64,000 bases of DNA. Origin: Aquabacterium sp. (GTDB taxonomy: Bacteria > Pseudomonadota > Gammaproteobacteria > Burkholderiales > Burkholderiaceae_C). The position numbers were made by a program, and so were the translations under genes. Positions 34,176-44,992 of this stretch are shown one piece after another. Location: positions 274,030 to 338,029 of the forward strand of contig NZ_JACPYU010000002.1 in the NCBI RefSeq assembly GCF_016195855.1, in the 5' to 3' direction. Positions within the stretch are counted from its first letter, which is position 1, and the number at the start of each line of letters is the position of its first letter. The notes below the pieces were generated by a model. That model saw nothing but the letters and a program-made list of their open reading frames with translations, was not told the DNA's origin and did not search any database.

Positions 34176-35318
34176 TCAAATATGGCGGGCGATCACGATC
34201 TTCTGGATCTCGCTGGTGCCCTCGTAGATCTGGGTGATGCGGGCGTCGCGGTAATGGCGGGCCACGGGGTAGTCTTCCAGGAAGCCGTAGCCCCCGTGGA
34301 TCTGGATGGCTTTGGAGCACACCCACTCGGCGGTTTCGGATGCAAACAGCTTGGCCTGCGAGGCCTCGGAGATGCAGGGCACACCCGCCGTGCGCAGGCG
34401 CGCAGCGTGGTGCACCAGCAGGCGCGCTGCGTTCAGGCGGGTGTGCATGTCGGCCAGCATATGCGAGATGGCCTGGTGCTGGTCAATGGGCTTGCCGAAC
34501 TGCACGCGCTCGGCGGCATAGGCCTTGGCGGCCTCCAGCGCGGCCCGCGCGATGCCCACGGCCTGCGCCGCGATGCCGATGCGCCCGCCCTCCAGGTTCG
34601 ACAAGGCAATCTTCAGGCCCTCGCCGCGCTGGCCCAGCAGGTTGGCGGCGGGCACGCGGCAGTTTTCCAGCGTGATGGCACAGGTGTCCGACGCGCGGAT
34701 GCCCATCTTGCTTTCCTTGCGCGCCACCGTGAAGCCCGGCGTGGCCGTGTCCACGATGAAGGCCGACAGGCCCTTCTTGCCCAGCTCGGGGTCGGTCACG
34801 GCGAACACGATGGCCATGCCGGCGCGCTCGCCATTGGTGGTGAACTGCTTGCTGCCGCTGAGCAACCACGTGTCCCCATCCAGCACGGCGCGGGTCTTCA
34901 TGGCGTCGGCTTCGGAGCCCGATTGTGGCTCGGTCAGGCAGAAGGCGCCGATGACCTCACCCGTGGCCAGCCGGGGCAGCCACTGCGCTTGCTGTGCGGG
35001 CGTGCCGAACTTGAGGATGGGCACGCAGCCCACCGAGTTGTGCACGCTCATCAGCGTCGAGCACGAGGCACAACCGGCGGCCACCTCTTCGATGGCCATG
35101 GCGTAGCTCAGGTCATCGGTGCGCGAGCCGCCCAGCTCAGGCGGCACCAGCATGCCCAGCAGGCCCAACTCGCCCATCTGCCTGACCACGTTGTCGGGCA
35201 GCTGGCCGGCCTGGTCCCATTGGGCGGCGTGGGGGGCCAACACGCCTTGCGCAAAGTCTCGGGCCGCGTCGCGCACCAGGCGCTGGTCTTCGGTCAGCAG
35301 GGCATCCATGTTGCTCAT
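34176..35318 (-). CDS. acyl-CoA dehydrogenase, probably isobutyryl-CoA dehydrogenase
   Basis: A 380-aa flavoprotein of the acyl-CoA dehydrogenase family. Visible marks are the FAD/substrate motif [19 protein letters not shown], the [13 protein letters not shown] segment, [19 protein letters not shown] and the C-terminal [16 protein letters not shown]. It removes hydrogens across C2-C3 of short-chain acyl-CoA and passes electrons to ETF. Operon context with mmsA and mmsB points to isobutyryl-CoA (valine) or 2-methylbutyryl-CoA (isoleucine) as the substrate. Chain specificity is inferred from context, not from residues. It is 12 bp from both flanking genes. Confidence 0.93.
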   Translation of the reverse strand: MSNMDALLTEDQRLVRDAARDFAQGVLAPHAAQWDQAGQLPDNVVRQMGELGLLGMLVPPELGGSRTDDLSYAMAIEEVAAGCASCSTLMSVHNSVGCVPILKFGTPAQQAQWLPRLATGEVIGAFCLTEPQSGSEADAMKTRAVLDGDTWLLSGSKQFTTNGERAGMAIVFAVTDPELGKKGLSAFIVDTATPGFTVARKESKMGIRASDTCAITLENCRVPAANLLGQRGEGLKIALSNLEGGRIGIAAQAVGIARAALEAAKAYAAERVQFGKPIDQHQAISHMLADMHTRLNAARLLVHHAARLRTAGVPCISEASQAKLFASETAEWVCSKAIQIHGGYGFLEDYPVARHYRDARITQIYEGTSEIQKIVIARHI

Positions 35319-35330
35319 GATGGCGCCCTC

Positions 35331-36107
35331 TTACTTGGCCGCCATGCGGATGCCGCCGTCAATGCGGATCACCTCGCCATTGAGGTACTCGTTGTCGACG
35401 ATGCTGCGCACCATGGCGGCGAACTCGGCCGGCTTGCCCAGGCGCGAGGGGTGGGGCACCGAGCGGCCCAGCGAGTCCTGCACCTCTTGTGGCAGCCCCA
35501 GCAGCATGGGCGTCTCGAAAATGCCGGGGGCGATGGTCATGACGCGCACGCGGTCACGCGCCAGCTCGCGTGCGGCGGGCAAGGTCATGGCCACCACGCC
35601 ACCTTTGGATGCCGAATACGCGGCCTGGCCGATCTGGCCGTCGAAGGCGGCAACGGAGGCGGTGTTGATGATCACGCCTTGCGAGGCAGTGGGCTCGTTC
35701 GACCCGCCGGGCACGCCCGACTGGATCATGGCCGGCACGGCCAGGCGCATCATGTTGAAGGTGCCGATCAGGTTGACGGTGATGGTGCGGGTGAAGGAGT
35801 CCAGCCGGTGCGGGCCGTTCTTGCCGTGGATTTTCTCGGCCGGGCCGATGCCCGCGGCGTTGACCAGCACGTCCAGACGGCCAAAGCGCTGCAGCGCGGT
35901 CTGCACGGCGGCCTGGCCGCTGTCTTCGTCGGTGACGTTGGTCTTGACGTAGACCAGGTTCTCGGACGGGGCAAACGTGCCCTCGCGGGGCTCGGCCAGG
36001 TCGGCGATCACCACGCGGGCGCCGGCTTGCAAGGCCATCTGGGCGGTGGCGGCCCCCAGGCCGGAGGCGCCGCCGGTGATCAGAAAGACGCTGTCGGAAA
36101 CTTGCAT
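35331..36107 (-). CDS. SDR-family 3-hydroxyacyl-CoA dehydrogenase (HSD10/type II-like)
   Basis: A 258-aa short-chain dehydrogenase. The cofactor motif TGGASGLG spans residues 11-18, the NAAG motif and a D (VVIADL) for NAD preference follow, and the Y-x-x-x-K pair is in AAYSASKGG. The segments FNMMRLAVPAM and LNGEVIRIDGGIRM match the type II 3-hydroxyacyl-CoA/2-methyl-3-hydroxybutyryl-CoA dehydrogenase group (HSD10-like). It is the first gene of the branched-chain acyl-CoA operon and is divergent from the AraC regulator gene. Substrate is inferred from family and neighbours. Confidence 0.9.
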   Translation of the reverse strand: MQVSDSVFLITGGASGLGAATAQMALQAGARVVIADLAEPREGTFAPSENLVYVKTNVTDEDSGQAAVQTALQRFGRLDVLVNAAGIGPAEKIHGKNGPHRLDSFTRTITVNLIGTFNMMRLAVPAMIQSGVPGGSNEPTASQGVIINTASVAAFDGQIGQAAYSASKGGVVAMTLPAARELARDRVRVMTIAPGIFETPMLLGLPQEVQDSLGRSVPHPSRLGKPAEFAAMVRSIVDNEYLNGEVIRIDGGIRMAAK

Positions 36108-36305
36108 GGTGGGTGCCTCAGTGGGGTGAACGGGGTGAGCAGATGGTTTATGGTTGCCGCTGGCCCGGACAAGTCGGGCCTTGCCCAGATCCTAGGCAGA
36201 TGCCACCCTGTTTTCGATGCCCAAATCCGTCAATATCGCTGCACGTTCCAGCCAGTCACTCGGTGCTATCCCTGGTGACACGGCCGCCTCGCCAGGGAGG
36301 CCGGC
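36108..36305. promoter_or_regulatory. divergent promoter region of the acyl-CoA operon and AraC regulator
   Basis: A 198-base gap separates the SDR gene and the AraC gene, which read away from each other. It must hold both promoters and the likely AraC-protein target. No clear repeats of AraC half-site type or sigma-70 boxes could be fixed by eye, so individual sites are not given. Confidence 0.4.
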
Positions 36306-37307
36306 GTGAAGCCTGAGCGCGGCACCATCTCCATCCATTTCGTGCAGGAAGCCCTGCGCTGCGTGCGCGAGCGTGGCCTGAGTGTGGACGGTTTCCTGCA
36401 GCGTGCGGGTATCCCGGCTGCCTTTGTGGTTGAGCCGCTGGCGCGCGTGTCGCCCGCGCAGTTCGGGGCGCTGTGGCGCGACATTGCCCGCGAGCTGGAC
36501 GACGAGTTCTTCGGCCTGGACGCGCACCCCGCCCGGCAGGGCACCTATGTGCTGATGTGCCACAGCGTGCTGGACTGCGACAACCTGGGCCATGCGCTCA
36601 AACGCATCCTGCGCTTCATGCGCCTGGTGCTGGACGACATGCATGGCAGCCTGACGGTGGAGGGCGAGCAGGCCGTGCTGCAACTGCATGACCGCCAAGG
36701 CCCCCAGCGCGTGTTTGCCTACGCGACCTTTCTGATCATGGTCTATGGCCTGGCCTGCTGGTTGACGGGGCGGCGCCTGCACCTGAGCGAAGGGGCTTTT
36801 CGCTGCCCCGAGCCGGACGCGTCAGCCGAATACCGTGTGCTGTTTTGCGAGGCCCTGCAGTTCGATGCGCCGCAGACGCGCCTGTGCTTTCCGGCCTCCG
36901 ACCTGCTTCTGCCCGTCATCCAGAACCCGGGCACGCTCCAGACCTTCTTCAAAGGCGTGCCCGACAACTTCCTGGTCAAGTACCGCAACCCCAAGAGCCT
37001 GGCCGCGCGCATCCGCCGCCGTTTGCGCGAGCAGCCGCCTGCGGGCTGGCCGGACCTGGCCGTGCTGTGCGCCGAGCTGCACCTGACCGAAGCCACCTTG
37101 CGCCGCCGCCTGCGCGAGGAGGGGCACACCTACCAGGCCATCAAGGACGACCTGCGGCGCGACATGGCCATCACGCAATTGCAGGACAGCCGGCGCAGCA
37201 TCGAAGACATTGCCAGTGACCTGGGTTTTGCCGAGCCGGCGGCGTTCTACCGGGCGTTCAAGAAGTGGACCGGGGCCAAGCCATCGGACTACCGTGTGAC
37301 GGCCTGA
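36306..37307 (+). CDS. AraC-family transcriptional regulator
   Basis: A 333-aa protein with GTG start preceded by AGGGAGGCC. The N-terminal ~210 residues match the arabinose-binding-like domain of AraC regulators of the OruR/ArgR-like group (SVDGFLQRAGIP, ARVSPAQFGALWRDI, ELDDEFFGL). The C-terminal ~90 residues are the double helix-turn-helix (AELHLTEATLRRRLREEGHTYQAIKDD, then IEDIASDLGFAEPAAFYRAFKKWTG, shown in parts). It is divergent from the valine/acyl-CoA operon and probably activates it in response to a catabolite. The ligand is unknown. Confidence 0.93.
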   Translation: MKPERGTISIHFVQEALRCVRERGLSVDGFLQRAGIPAAFVVEPLARVSPAQFGALWRDIARELDDEFFGLDAHPARQGTYVLMCHSVLDCDNLGHALKRILRFMRLVLDDMHGSLTVEGEQAVLQLHDRQGPQRVFAYATFLIMVYGLACWLTGRRLHLSEGAFRCPEPDASAEYRVLFCEALQFDAPQTRLCFPASDLLLPVIQNPGTLQTFFKGVPDNFLVKYRNPKSLAARIRRRLREQPPAGWPDLAVLCAELHLTEATLRRRLREEGHTYQAIKDDLRRDMAITQLQDSRRSIEDIASDLGFAEPAAFYRAFKKWTGAKPSDYRVTA

Positions 37308-37402
37308 CCCCTAACCTTGGGGAGGCAGACCCGGCCAACAGTGCCTAGAGTCGAAGGCTCTACAGCCCAGCACCCGCAAGGGCTTCACAACAAGGCGGCA
37401 CC

Positions 37403-37885
37403 ATGTCCAAACGCAACACCCCCTCTGCCCCGGTGCTGACCCAGGAGGCCCCGCCCGCGACTCCCACCTGGTCGGTGCCCCTGCTGCGCGCACACAAGAT
37501 CCAGACCCTGGCCGGGCAGCTCATGGGGGCCGCCTTGCGCAACCAGGTCGGCACGGCCACCTTGCTGCCCATGCGGCTGGACGCCTCGCTGTGGCAGGAG
37601 ATGCTGGCCATCCAGCAGGACGTCGCCCGGCGCTGCGGCCAACAGCAACAGGCCTGGGTGGACGGCTGCAAGGGTCTCGGCCAGGCCTACAGCCAGCTGA
37701 CGATGGCCCAGACCCTGACCCAGTTCGTGGAACAGGAGCACCAGCTGGCCGACCAGTTCAACGCGCTGGTGGCCAGCCAGTTGGCCGGCTGGGCCGACCT
37801 GATGCAGACCATCCAGCTGGACTACGCCGACTGGCTGGCGCAGAAGCAGGCTCAGGCGCCCAGTGCGGGGTCGCTCACGCTGTGA
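37403..37885 (+). CDS. phasin-like helical protein (160 aa)
   Basis: A 160-aa helical, glutamine-rich protein without a signal peptide. The mid and C-terminal parts (QQDVARRCGQQQQAWVDG, FVEQEHQLADQFNALVAS, LAGWADLMQTIQLDYADWLA) are amphipathic helices like those of phasins, which coat polyhydroxyalkanoate granules. No family signature is certain, and no pha gene is next to it, so this is a low-confidence name. It has an AAGGCGG ribosome binding site and its 3' end overlaps the convergent phospholipase gene by 34 bp. Confidence 0.6.
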   Translation: MSKRNTPSAPVLTQEAPPATPTWSVPLLRAHKIQTLAGQLMGAALRNQVGTATLLPMRLDASLWQEMLAIQQDVARRCGQQQQAWVDGCKGLGQAYSQLTMAQTLTQFVEQEHQLADQFNALVASQLAGWADLMQTIQLDYADWLAQKQAQAPSAGSLTL

Positions 37886-39999
37886 CGCCCCGTCTCCAGC
37901 CGGCCCGCCAGGCGGCGGCTGAAGGCGGGGTCTTCCTTGACTGTGATGCTCAGGTCATACCAGCCACCGGTGCCCATCAGGTTGGTGTCCCACTCCAGCT
38001 CGCGGCCGGCGGGCACGCGCACCGTGTGCGGCACTTGGCGGTGGTAGGCATTGAAGCTGATCTTGAAGGTGCGGGCCTCGTTGCTGTCGTTGTGCAGGGT
38101 CAGGCGCAGCATGTGGCGTGAGGCCAGCGTGCGCACATCCAGGTCGGTGGCGGCGTTGCCGTTGCCCTTGAAGTGGCGGTGGAAGCCGTTGGGGCCCAGC
38201 ACCCACAGGTCGTAGCGGCCAGCGTCGGCCGAGGTGTCCCAGCTGCCTTGCAACTGCTTGCCGGCTTCGACCGTGTAGCGGCGGGGCAGGCGGTCCAGGT
38301 GCAGTTGGTCATAGACGTGGAAGACGGCGCCGGCGCGGCCGGTGTTGACGAAGCGGAGCTGGGCACGCTGGGTGCGCGGGTCGATGTCGCTGTCCACGCG
38401 CAGGTCGTAAGGCAGGGCCCGCGACGGGCGGATGCCGCGCGCCTGGCCGGGCAGGCTCTGGGTGGACTCGGCCGGTACCGCCACCTGGGCCAGCACCTCC
38501 TGCTGCGCACGCAGGGCATCGGCCTCTTCGCGCGTCAGGGTGGGCAGCGTGGGCAGGGTCTCGTCATTGGGGTTGACGAAGTTCAGCGTGGAGGTGAGGT
38601 CACCGGCCACGGCGCGGCGCCAGGCGCTGATATTGGGCTCCATCACGCCAAAGCGCGCCTCCAGGAAGCGGATGATCGAGGTGTGGTCGAACACCTGCGA
38701 GTTGACCCAGCCACCCCGGCTCCAGGGCGAGACCACGAAGGCGGGCACGCGCGGGCCCATGCCGTAGGCACGGCCATCGGGCGCGGGCTGGCCGGTGGTG
38801 CCGGGCGGCTTGGGGTGGGTGAAGTACTCGGCGGCGACATCGGTGGTGGACTGGCCGGCGGGCTGCCCATGGGCGTCGATGGACGGCGCGGCAGGGGGCG
38901 GCATGTGGTCGAAGAAGCCGTCGTTCTCGTCGAAGTTGACGATCAGCACCGTCTTGCTCCAGACCTCGGGGTTGGCCGTCAGGGCGTTGAGCACCTCCTG
39001 CACGTACCAGGCGCCCTGCACGGGGCTGGAGGGGCCGGGGTGTTCGCTGTAGGCCTCGGGTGCCACGATCCACGACACCTGCGGCAATTGGCCGTTCAGC
39101 ACCTCCTGCTGGAAGGTCTCCAGGAAGCCGCCGTCCGGCATGGTGTTGGTGATGCCCTTGAGCAGGGGGCTGATGGCCTCCATGCTGGGGTCATAAGGCA
39201 TCAGGGGCGAGGCGTTGGGGATGGTGGCCAGGGCCTTGTAGGCGGCCTCGCGGTATTGCTTGAAGCCCACCAGCGAGTTGTCGGTGAAGTTGTCGGGCAG
39301 GTTCTGGTAGACCTTCCAGCTCACGCCGGCCGCTTGCAGGCGCTCGGGGTAGGTTGTCCAGGTGTAGCCCTCGTTGGCCGGGCCGAAATCGTCCCATTCG
39401 TTGACCACGGCGGCCACGCCGGCACCGGTCGGGCCATTGGTGCCCGTCCACATGAAGAGGCGATTGGGGTTGGTGCCGCCTTGCAGGGCGCAATGGTAGG
39501 CGTCGCACACGGTGAAGGCATTGGCCAGCGCGTACTGGAAGCCGACCTCGGCCTCGGTGTAGTAGCCCATGGCGTGGTCATGCTTGTACTTGGGCCACTG
39601 GCTCATGCGGCCGTTGTCCCAGGCCGCCTGGGCATTGCCCCAGGAGTGCGGCGTGCCGTTGACGCGCTGGGCGTTGCCCTGGCTGCTGTCAAGGTGATAG
39701 GGCAGCACGGTGCGCGTGCCATTGCTTTGCGCCCACACGCGCTGGCCCTCCGGCAGGGGGATGGTCAGGCGGTCACCGAAGCCGCGCACGCCACGCAGCT
39801 TGCCGAAGTAGTGGTCGAACGAGCGGTTTTCCTGCGTCAGGATCACCACGTGTTGCACGTCCTTGATGGTGCCGGTCTGGTGGTGCGCGGGGATGCCCAG
39901 CGCGCGTGCGATGGCGGCGGGCATGGCCGAGGCGGCGCTCACGGTGGCCGCAGCTTGCGCGGTCGTGGTCAGGAACTGGCGGCGGTCGATGGGTGTCAT
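37852..39999 (-). CDS. phosphocholine-specific phospholipase C, Tat-exported
   Basis: A 715-aa enzyme, started at ATG 39999 so that the Tat signal (DRRQFLTTTAQAAATVSAAS, twin arginine at residues 5-6) begins the protein. The catalytic phosphoesterase domain starts with VVILTQENRSFDHYFGKL and includes FDENDGFFDHMPPP and AFVVSPWSRGGWV. The C-terminal ~200 residues contain the two DUF756 units typical of PlcH/PlcN. It hydrolyses phosphatidylcholine or sphingomyelin outside the cytoplasm to give phosphocholine. The length is that of the family. It converges with the phasin-like gene. Confidence 0.93.
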   Translation of the reverse strand: MTPIDRRQFLTTTAQAAATVSAASAMPAAIARALGIPAHHQTGTIKDVQHVVILTQENRSFDHYFGKLRGVRGFGDRLTIPLPEGQRVWAQSNGTRTVLPYHLDSSQGNAQRVNGTPHSWGNAQAAWDNGRMSQWPKYKHDHAMGYYTEAEVGFQYALANAFTVCDAYHCALQGGTNPNRLFMWTGTNGPTGAGVAAVVNEWDDFGPANEGYTWTTYPERLQAAGVSWKVYQNLPDNFTDNSLVGFKQYREAAYKALATIPNASPLMPYDPSMEAISPLLKGITNTMPDGGFLETFQQEVLNGQLPQVSWIVAPEAYSEHPGPSSPVQGAWYVQEVLNALTANPEVWSKTVLIVNFDENDGFFDHMPPPAAPSIDAHGQPAGQSTTDVAAEYFTHPKPPGTTGQPAPDGRAYGMGPRVPAFVVSPWSRGGWVNSQVFDHTSIIRFLEARFGVMEPNISAWRRAVAGDLTSTLNFVNPNDETLPTLPTLTREEADALRAQQEVLAQVAVPAESTQSLPGQARGIRPSRALPYDLRVDSDIDPRTQRAQLRFVNTGRAGAVFHVYDQLHLDRLPRRYTVEAGKQLQGSWDTSADAGRYDLWVLGPNGFHRHFKGNGNAATDLDVRTLASRHMLRLTLHNDSNEARTFKISFNAYHRQVPHTVRVPAGRELEWDTNLMGTGGWYDLSITVKEDPAFSRRLAGRLETGRHSVSDPALGA

Positions 40000-40165
40000 G
40001 GGCGTGCCCTGTGCAAGCGGTGGATGAAGCAGGGCCATCGTGAAGGCGGGATGTGAAAAGCCCAACAGGGCGAGATGGCCCGAACGGTTCAAATGCGCAA
40101 TTGACCCCGTTGGGCACCGGTTTGCCGCACGCCAGCGCGCGCGGGCAGGCGTTAAGCTGGGAAAC

Positions 40166-40417
40166 ATGTCGACGCCCCATGCCTTGCCCAGCAGTCTCCC
40201 TCCCGTGGCGGTGGCCAGCCCCTGTGTGCGCCTGTGCACGCTGGACGAGCAGGACATCTGCGTGGGCTGTGGCCGCAGCCTGGCCGACATCACCGGCTGG
40301 ACGAAGATGGCTGATGCCGACAAGGCGGCCTGCGTGACCCGGGCCCGTGAGCGGCTGCAGGCCATGGGACGGCCTCTGCCGCCTTATCCGCCGCCGCCCA
40401 ATCTGCCCCGACGCTGA
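40166..40417 (+). CDS. DUF1289 domain protein
   Basis: An 83-aa protein taken from ATG 40166, since the upstream extension of the frame is within the divergent phospholipase promoter region. Four cysteines in the DUF1289 pattern (C20, C24, C32, C35 in SPCVRLCTLDEQDICVGCGR) followed by LADITGWTKMADADK identify the family, which probably binds iron or zinc. Role in the cell is not established. It is divergent from the phospholipase C gene. Confidence 0.88.
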   Translation: MSTPHALPSSLPPVAVASPCVRLCTLDEQDICVGCGRSLADITGWTKMADADKAACVTRARERLQAMGRPLPPYPPPPNLPRR

Positions 40418-40441
40418 CGTGCCTCGGTGCGGAGGTGCCCG

Positions 40442-41692
40442 TCACAGGGCCATCGGCGCGACGTAACCCGTCATCTCCAGATAACCCTGGCCGATCACGC
40501 GGCCCTGCGCGTCGAGCAGCTCGCTCAAACCCTCCCAGTAAACGCCACCGGTGCTCTGGCGGCTGTCGAGCTCCTGGCTGTCCAGGCGGGCCTTGACCTG
40601 GTAGCGGGTGCCGGCCACGTCAAGCTGCCATTGCACCGGGTAGCGGGCGGCCGTGGCGGGGCTGGTCCAGCTGCGCAGGGGTGTGAAGCGCACTTCTTCG
40701 GGCTGGAAGGGGCGTGTGGCCTGGCCCGGGCGCCGCAAGCTGCCGCCGGCCCACAGGGTGCTGCCATCCTGGCGGCGCAAGCGAAAGGCCGTCAGCGCGC
40801 TGCCATCGTGCAGGTTCATGCCGATCCAGTCCCAGCCCACCGCGGCCGGGTCCAGCAGGGTCTCGCCCCATTCATGGTCCAGCCAGGCCTCGCCCTGGAC
40901 GGCCAGCGCGCGTCCCTGCTGCTTCAGTTCACCCTGCACAGCCAGATGCGGTTGCGAGTAGTAGTGGCTGGCGTTGACGGGCCGCGGCCCCTTGCGCGAG
41001 AAGCCCGCCTCGCCTTGCAACAGCAGGGGCTGGGTTTGCGTGAAGGCCAGGTCGAGCGTGAAGTCCCGCGCGGCCACGTGGCTGGTGTAGCGGCTTTGGG
41101 TGGCCGGACCGCTGCGCCGCAACTGCCAGTCCCGCAGGGTGATGCGCGTGTCGCCCGAAGCGGCGTCGGCCAGCTCGAAACCGGCGCGTGCAATGCGTTG
41201 GTCATGCAGCAGGCGGCTTTGCTGCAGGTCGCTCAAGGCCGCATGGGCGAACACCAGCTGGTGCGTGGCAAAAGCGCTGTGGCTGGTGCGGGCCGCGTCC
41301 ACGCGGGTGCGAAAGAAGGTGATCTGGAAGCCGAAGGTCTGGGGGGATTCGGTTGAGGCCGGCTGCGTCTGAGATTGCGTTTGCGTTTGCAATTGCCCGG
41401 TGAGGTACCACCACTCGGTGCGGTAGGCCGGGTGGGCGCCGAAATCCTGCGGGAAGCGCAAAGGCTGGCCGGGCCGGATGACGGGCGTGTCGGATGACGC
41501 GGGCTTGTTGCTGATGCTGTTGGGCGGGCGAGGCGCACCGGCCTCATCCGCCTCGTCAAGTTTTTCGGCTTCAACGGCCCGTGCGCAAGGTGGCAGGCTC
41601 AGCGCCGCGCCCCAGGCGGAGGCCAGGGCCAGCAGCTCGCGTCGGCGAGGCGCACGAAGGGGGGGCGTCTGGGGGCGCTTGTTCACGGGCAC
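40442..41692 (-). CDS. AttH/CrtC-like lipocalin-type secreted protein
   Basis: A 416-aa protein starting at a GTG immediately after the upstream stop (an in-frame GTG lies 6 bp downstream). After a basic N-terminus, residues about 16-38 are a signal-like segment (RRELLALASAWGAALSLPPCA, possibly Tat or lipoprotein). The mature part opens with FPQDFGAHPAYRTEWWYLTG, the hallmark of AttH/hydroxyneurosporene-synthase-type lipocalin pairs, and continues with HEWGETLLDPAAVGWDWIG. The gene ends an operon with ABC ATPase and permease genes, a recurrent att-type module. Its ligand or activity is unknown; true carotenoid hydratase function is not implied. Confidence 0.87.
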   Translation of the reverse strand: MPVNKRPQTPPLRAPRRRELLALASAWGAALSLPPCARAVEAEKLDEADEAGAPRPPNSISNKPASSDTPVIRPGQPLRFPQDFGAHPAYRTEWWYLTGQLQTQTQSQTQPASTESPQTFGFQITFFRTRVDAARTSHSAFATHQLVFAHAALSDLQQSRLLHDQRIARAGFELADAASGDTRITLRDWQLRRSGPATQSRYTSHVAARDFTLDLAFTQTQPLLLQGEAGFSRKGPRPVNASHYYSQPHLAVQGELKQQGRALAVQGEAWLDHEWGETLLDPAAVGWDWIGMNLHDGSALTAFRLRRQDGSTLWAGGSLRRPGQATRPFQPEEVRFTPLRSWTSPATAARYPVQWQLDVAGTRYQVKARLDSQELDSRQSTGGVYWEGLSELLDAQGRVIGQGYLEMTGYVAPMAL

Positions 41693-44300
41693 TTACCAAT
41701 CCTCCTTGACGGCCATGACCGCATCGCGGCTGACGGCGGCGCGCCCGGCGATCAGGGCGGTGCAGGTGCCGGCGGCCACCACGCTGGCGCACAGGGCGGC
41801 CAGGCGGGGCCAGGGCAGCATCATGTCCATGGTCCAGTGAAAGCTCTGCGGGTTGACCACGTGCACCAGCACCACGCTCACCGCGATGCCCAGCGCCAGG
41901 CCCAGCAGCGCGCCCACGGTACTGAGCGCCGCGCCCTCGCCCGCCACCGTGGCCAGGATCTGCGTGCGCGTGAAGCCCAGGTGGCTGAGCAGGCCGAACT
42001 CCTTGCGCCGCGCCAGCACCTGCGCCGAAAAGCTCGCTGCCGTGCCGAACAGCCCGATGCCGATGGCCACGGCCTGCAGCCAGTAGGTCACGGCAAAGCT
42101 GCGGTCGAAGATGCGCAAGGTGGTCTGGCGGATCTCGCGGGGTTCGGCGAACTCGATCAGCTCGCCGCCCAGACCTTGCGCACGGGCGCGTTCGCGGATG
42201 GCCTGCTGCACATCGGGCGTGCGGGCCTCGGGCGCCAGCCACAGGGCCAGGTCGTTGATGTCGGTGTCGCCGCTCAGGCGCTGGTAGTCGGCCTGGTCGA
42301 TCACGATGGCGCCTTGCTGGCGGGCGTAGTCGCGCCAGACGCCGCGTACATGGGCCTGCACCGGTGGCTGGCCGGCGCGCAAGGGCAGGGTCAGCAGCGT
42401 GCCAGGGCGGGCGTCGTACAGGTCCACCATGGCCTCGCTGACGAAGACGTTGATGGCATCGGGGCGGGGGGGCCGCAGCTCGCCGATCAGCGGCAGGCTG
42501 CGTTGGGCGGCGCCGGGGGCCTGGCCCACAGGCCGCGCGATCAGCGCCACGGGGGCCAGGTCGGGCCGCAGGCTCAGGTTGCTCACGCGGATGCCCACGG
42601 CCCGCTGCACACCAGGGATGCGGGCGATGTCGGCCAGCAGGGCTTGCGTGAGGTGCTGCGTGTCGTTGCCGCTGCTGGTGCGGGCCGTGCGCGCATACAG
42701 GTCGGCGGGCAGCACCACGTCCAGCCAGGATGTGACCGAGCTTCTGAAGCTGGCCACCATCACCGTCAAGGCCACCGACAGGCTCAGGCTGGCCACCACG
42801 CCGGCCATCACCACCGTGGCGGTGTGGCGCATGCGGCGTGCGCGCTCCAGCGACAACATCAAGGGCGCATGGCGGGCCAGCGCGCGGCGTGGCCACAGGC
42901 TGAGCAGGGCGCCCACCGTGAATGGCACACAGGCGATGCCGCCCACCAGCAGGCAGGCCACGGCCAAGTAAGCCCACAAGGGCACACCGGCCACCGCGGG
43001 CAGGCGGGTCAGTCCCGCGCCCAGCAGCAAGAGCGCCGGCCCCAGCCACCAGCCGCCGGTGTGCTGCGCCACATCGCCCAGGCCTTTGAGGGCTTGCGCG
43101 GGTGTCAGGCGCTGGGCCATGCGCGCCGGCACCAGGCCGCCCACGACGGCCGCCACCACGCCCAGCGCACCATAGGCCAGCGCCGCCCAGAGCGACCATT
43201 GCAGGCGTGGTGTGATGCCGGGGAAGTAGCCCCCGCCCAGGTCACCCGAGAGCAGACGCAGCGCAGCGGCGGCCAGGCCGGTGCCCAAGGCAATGCCCAG
43301 GGCGGAACCCGCCGCACCAATGAAGGCCGATTCCCACAACACCAGTTGCAGCCGCTCACGCGCCCCCAGGCCCAGCACACCCAGCAGCGCGAACTGTTGC
43401 TGGCGCTTGGCCACCGACAGCGACAGGATCGAGAACACCAGGAACGCGCCGGTGAACAGCGCCACCAGGGCCAGCACCGTGAGGTTGACCCGGTAGGCGC
43501 GGGACATATTGGACACGCGCTGGGTCGAATCGTCGGCCGAGTCGCTGAGCACGCCGGGTGGCAGCTTCAGGGCATCCAGCACGTCGCTGGCTTGCGCGCC
43601 GCCTGCCAGCTTGATGTCCAGCCGGGTGATCTGGCCGGGTGTGCCAAAGGTGTCTTGCGCACCGGCAATGTCCATCACACCCAGCGGCTCGCCTTGAGCG
43701 GCCACCGTGCCGATCACCCGCAGCGTGAGCAGCTTCAGGCCGGCCTGCACCTGCAGCGTGTCACCGGGTTGGGCACCCAGGCTGCGTTGCGCGGCGGTGT
43801 TGAGCGAGATGGTGTCGGTGGCAAACAGGGCGAGGCGGTCGGCCTTGGCGATGTGCGCATCCAGCTGTGGCCACAGGCCGGGGGACAGCGGCGCGGCGAC
43901 CAGCGGGTCCAGGCCGATGATGCGCAAGGGGCCGGTCGGTTTGTCGGCGTTGGGCCCGCCGGCCTGCGTGCCTGTTCCTTGGTGGACCCGCGCCTGCGTC
44001 ATCACCTCGATGACCGGGCTGGCCAAGGCCACCTGCGGGTGGCGGGCCACGCGGGTGTACAGGGTTTCGTCGAGCCCGCCGTGGGCAGCGCGCAGGCTCA
44101 TGTCGGCCTGGCCATTGACCGAGCGCACCGCCGCGCTGAACTCGCTGAGTGCCGATGCGTTGATCAGGTGGACGGAGAAGGCCAGGGCCACGCCGAGCAA
44201 GACGGCGAGCACGGCCGTGGCATGGCGCAGGCCATGGTGACGAAGCTCTTGCCAGGAAAAGCGCCGCAGCAGGCGCCAGACGGGTGAGGTCAGCGGTGAG

Positions 44301-44311
<11 letters not shown>
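41693..44311 (-). CDS. FtsX-like ABC transporter permease (tandem FtsX domains)
   Basis: An 872-aa permease; an upstream in-frame ATG at 44323 is the alternative start. It has a first TM helix near residue 35 ([16 protein letters not shown]), a long periplasmic MacB-like domain, then a block of TM helices from about 270. A second block follows with a further periplasmic domain and a C-terminal FtsX domain ([20 protein letters not shown] is a typical FtsX signature). Such single-chain permeases work with a LolD/MacB-type ATPase to move lipids or lipoproteins out of the inner membrane, or act as mechanotransmitters. Neighbours ATPase and AttH overlap or abut it, which supports one complex. Confidence 0.93.
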
Positions 44312-44963
<652 letters not shown>

Positions 44964-44992
44964 ATCGGGTGTCGCGCTTCTTCGTTGCGAAC

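Noticed and set aside
31950..36278. A 1442-codon plus-strand frame across the valine operon
   Set aside because: It is antisense to four well-recognised enzymes and has repeat-like composition typical of shadow frames in GC-rich DNA.
37311..37402. Terminator between the AraC and phasin-like genes
   Set aside because: No stem followed by a T-run was found; only short G/C complementarity is present.
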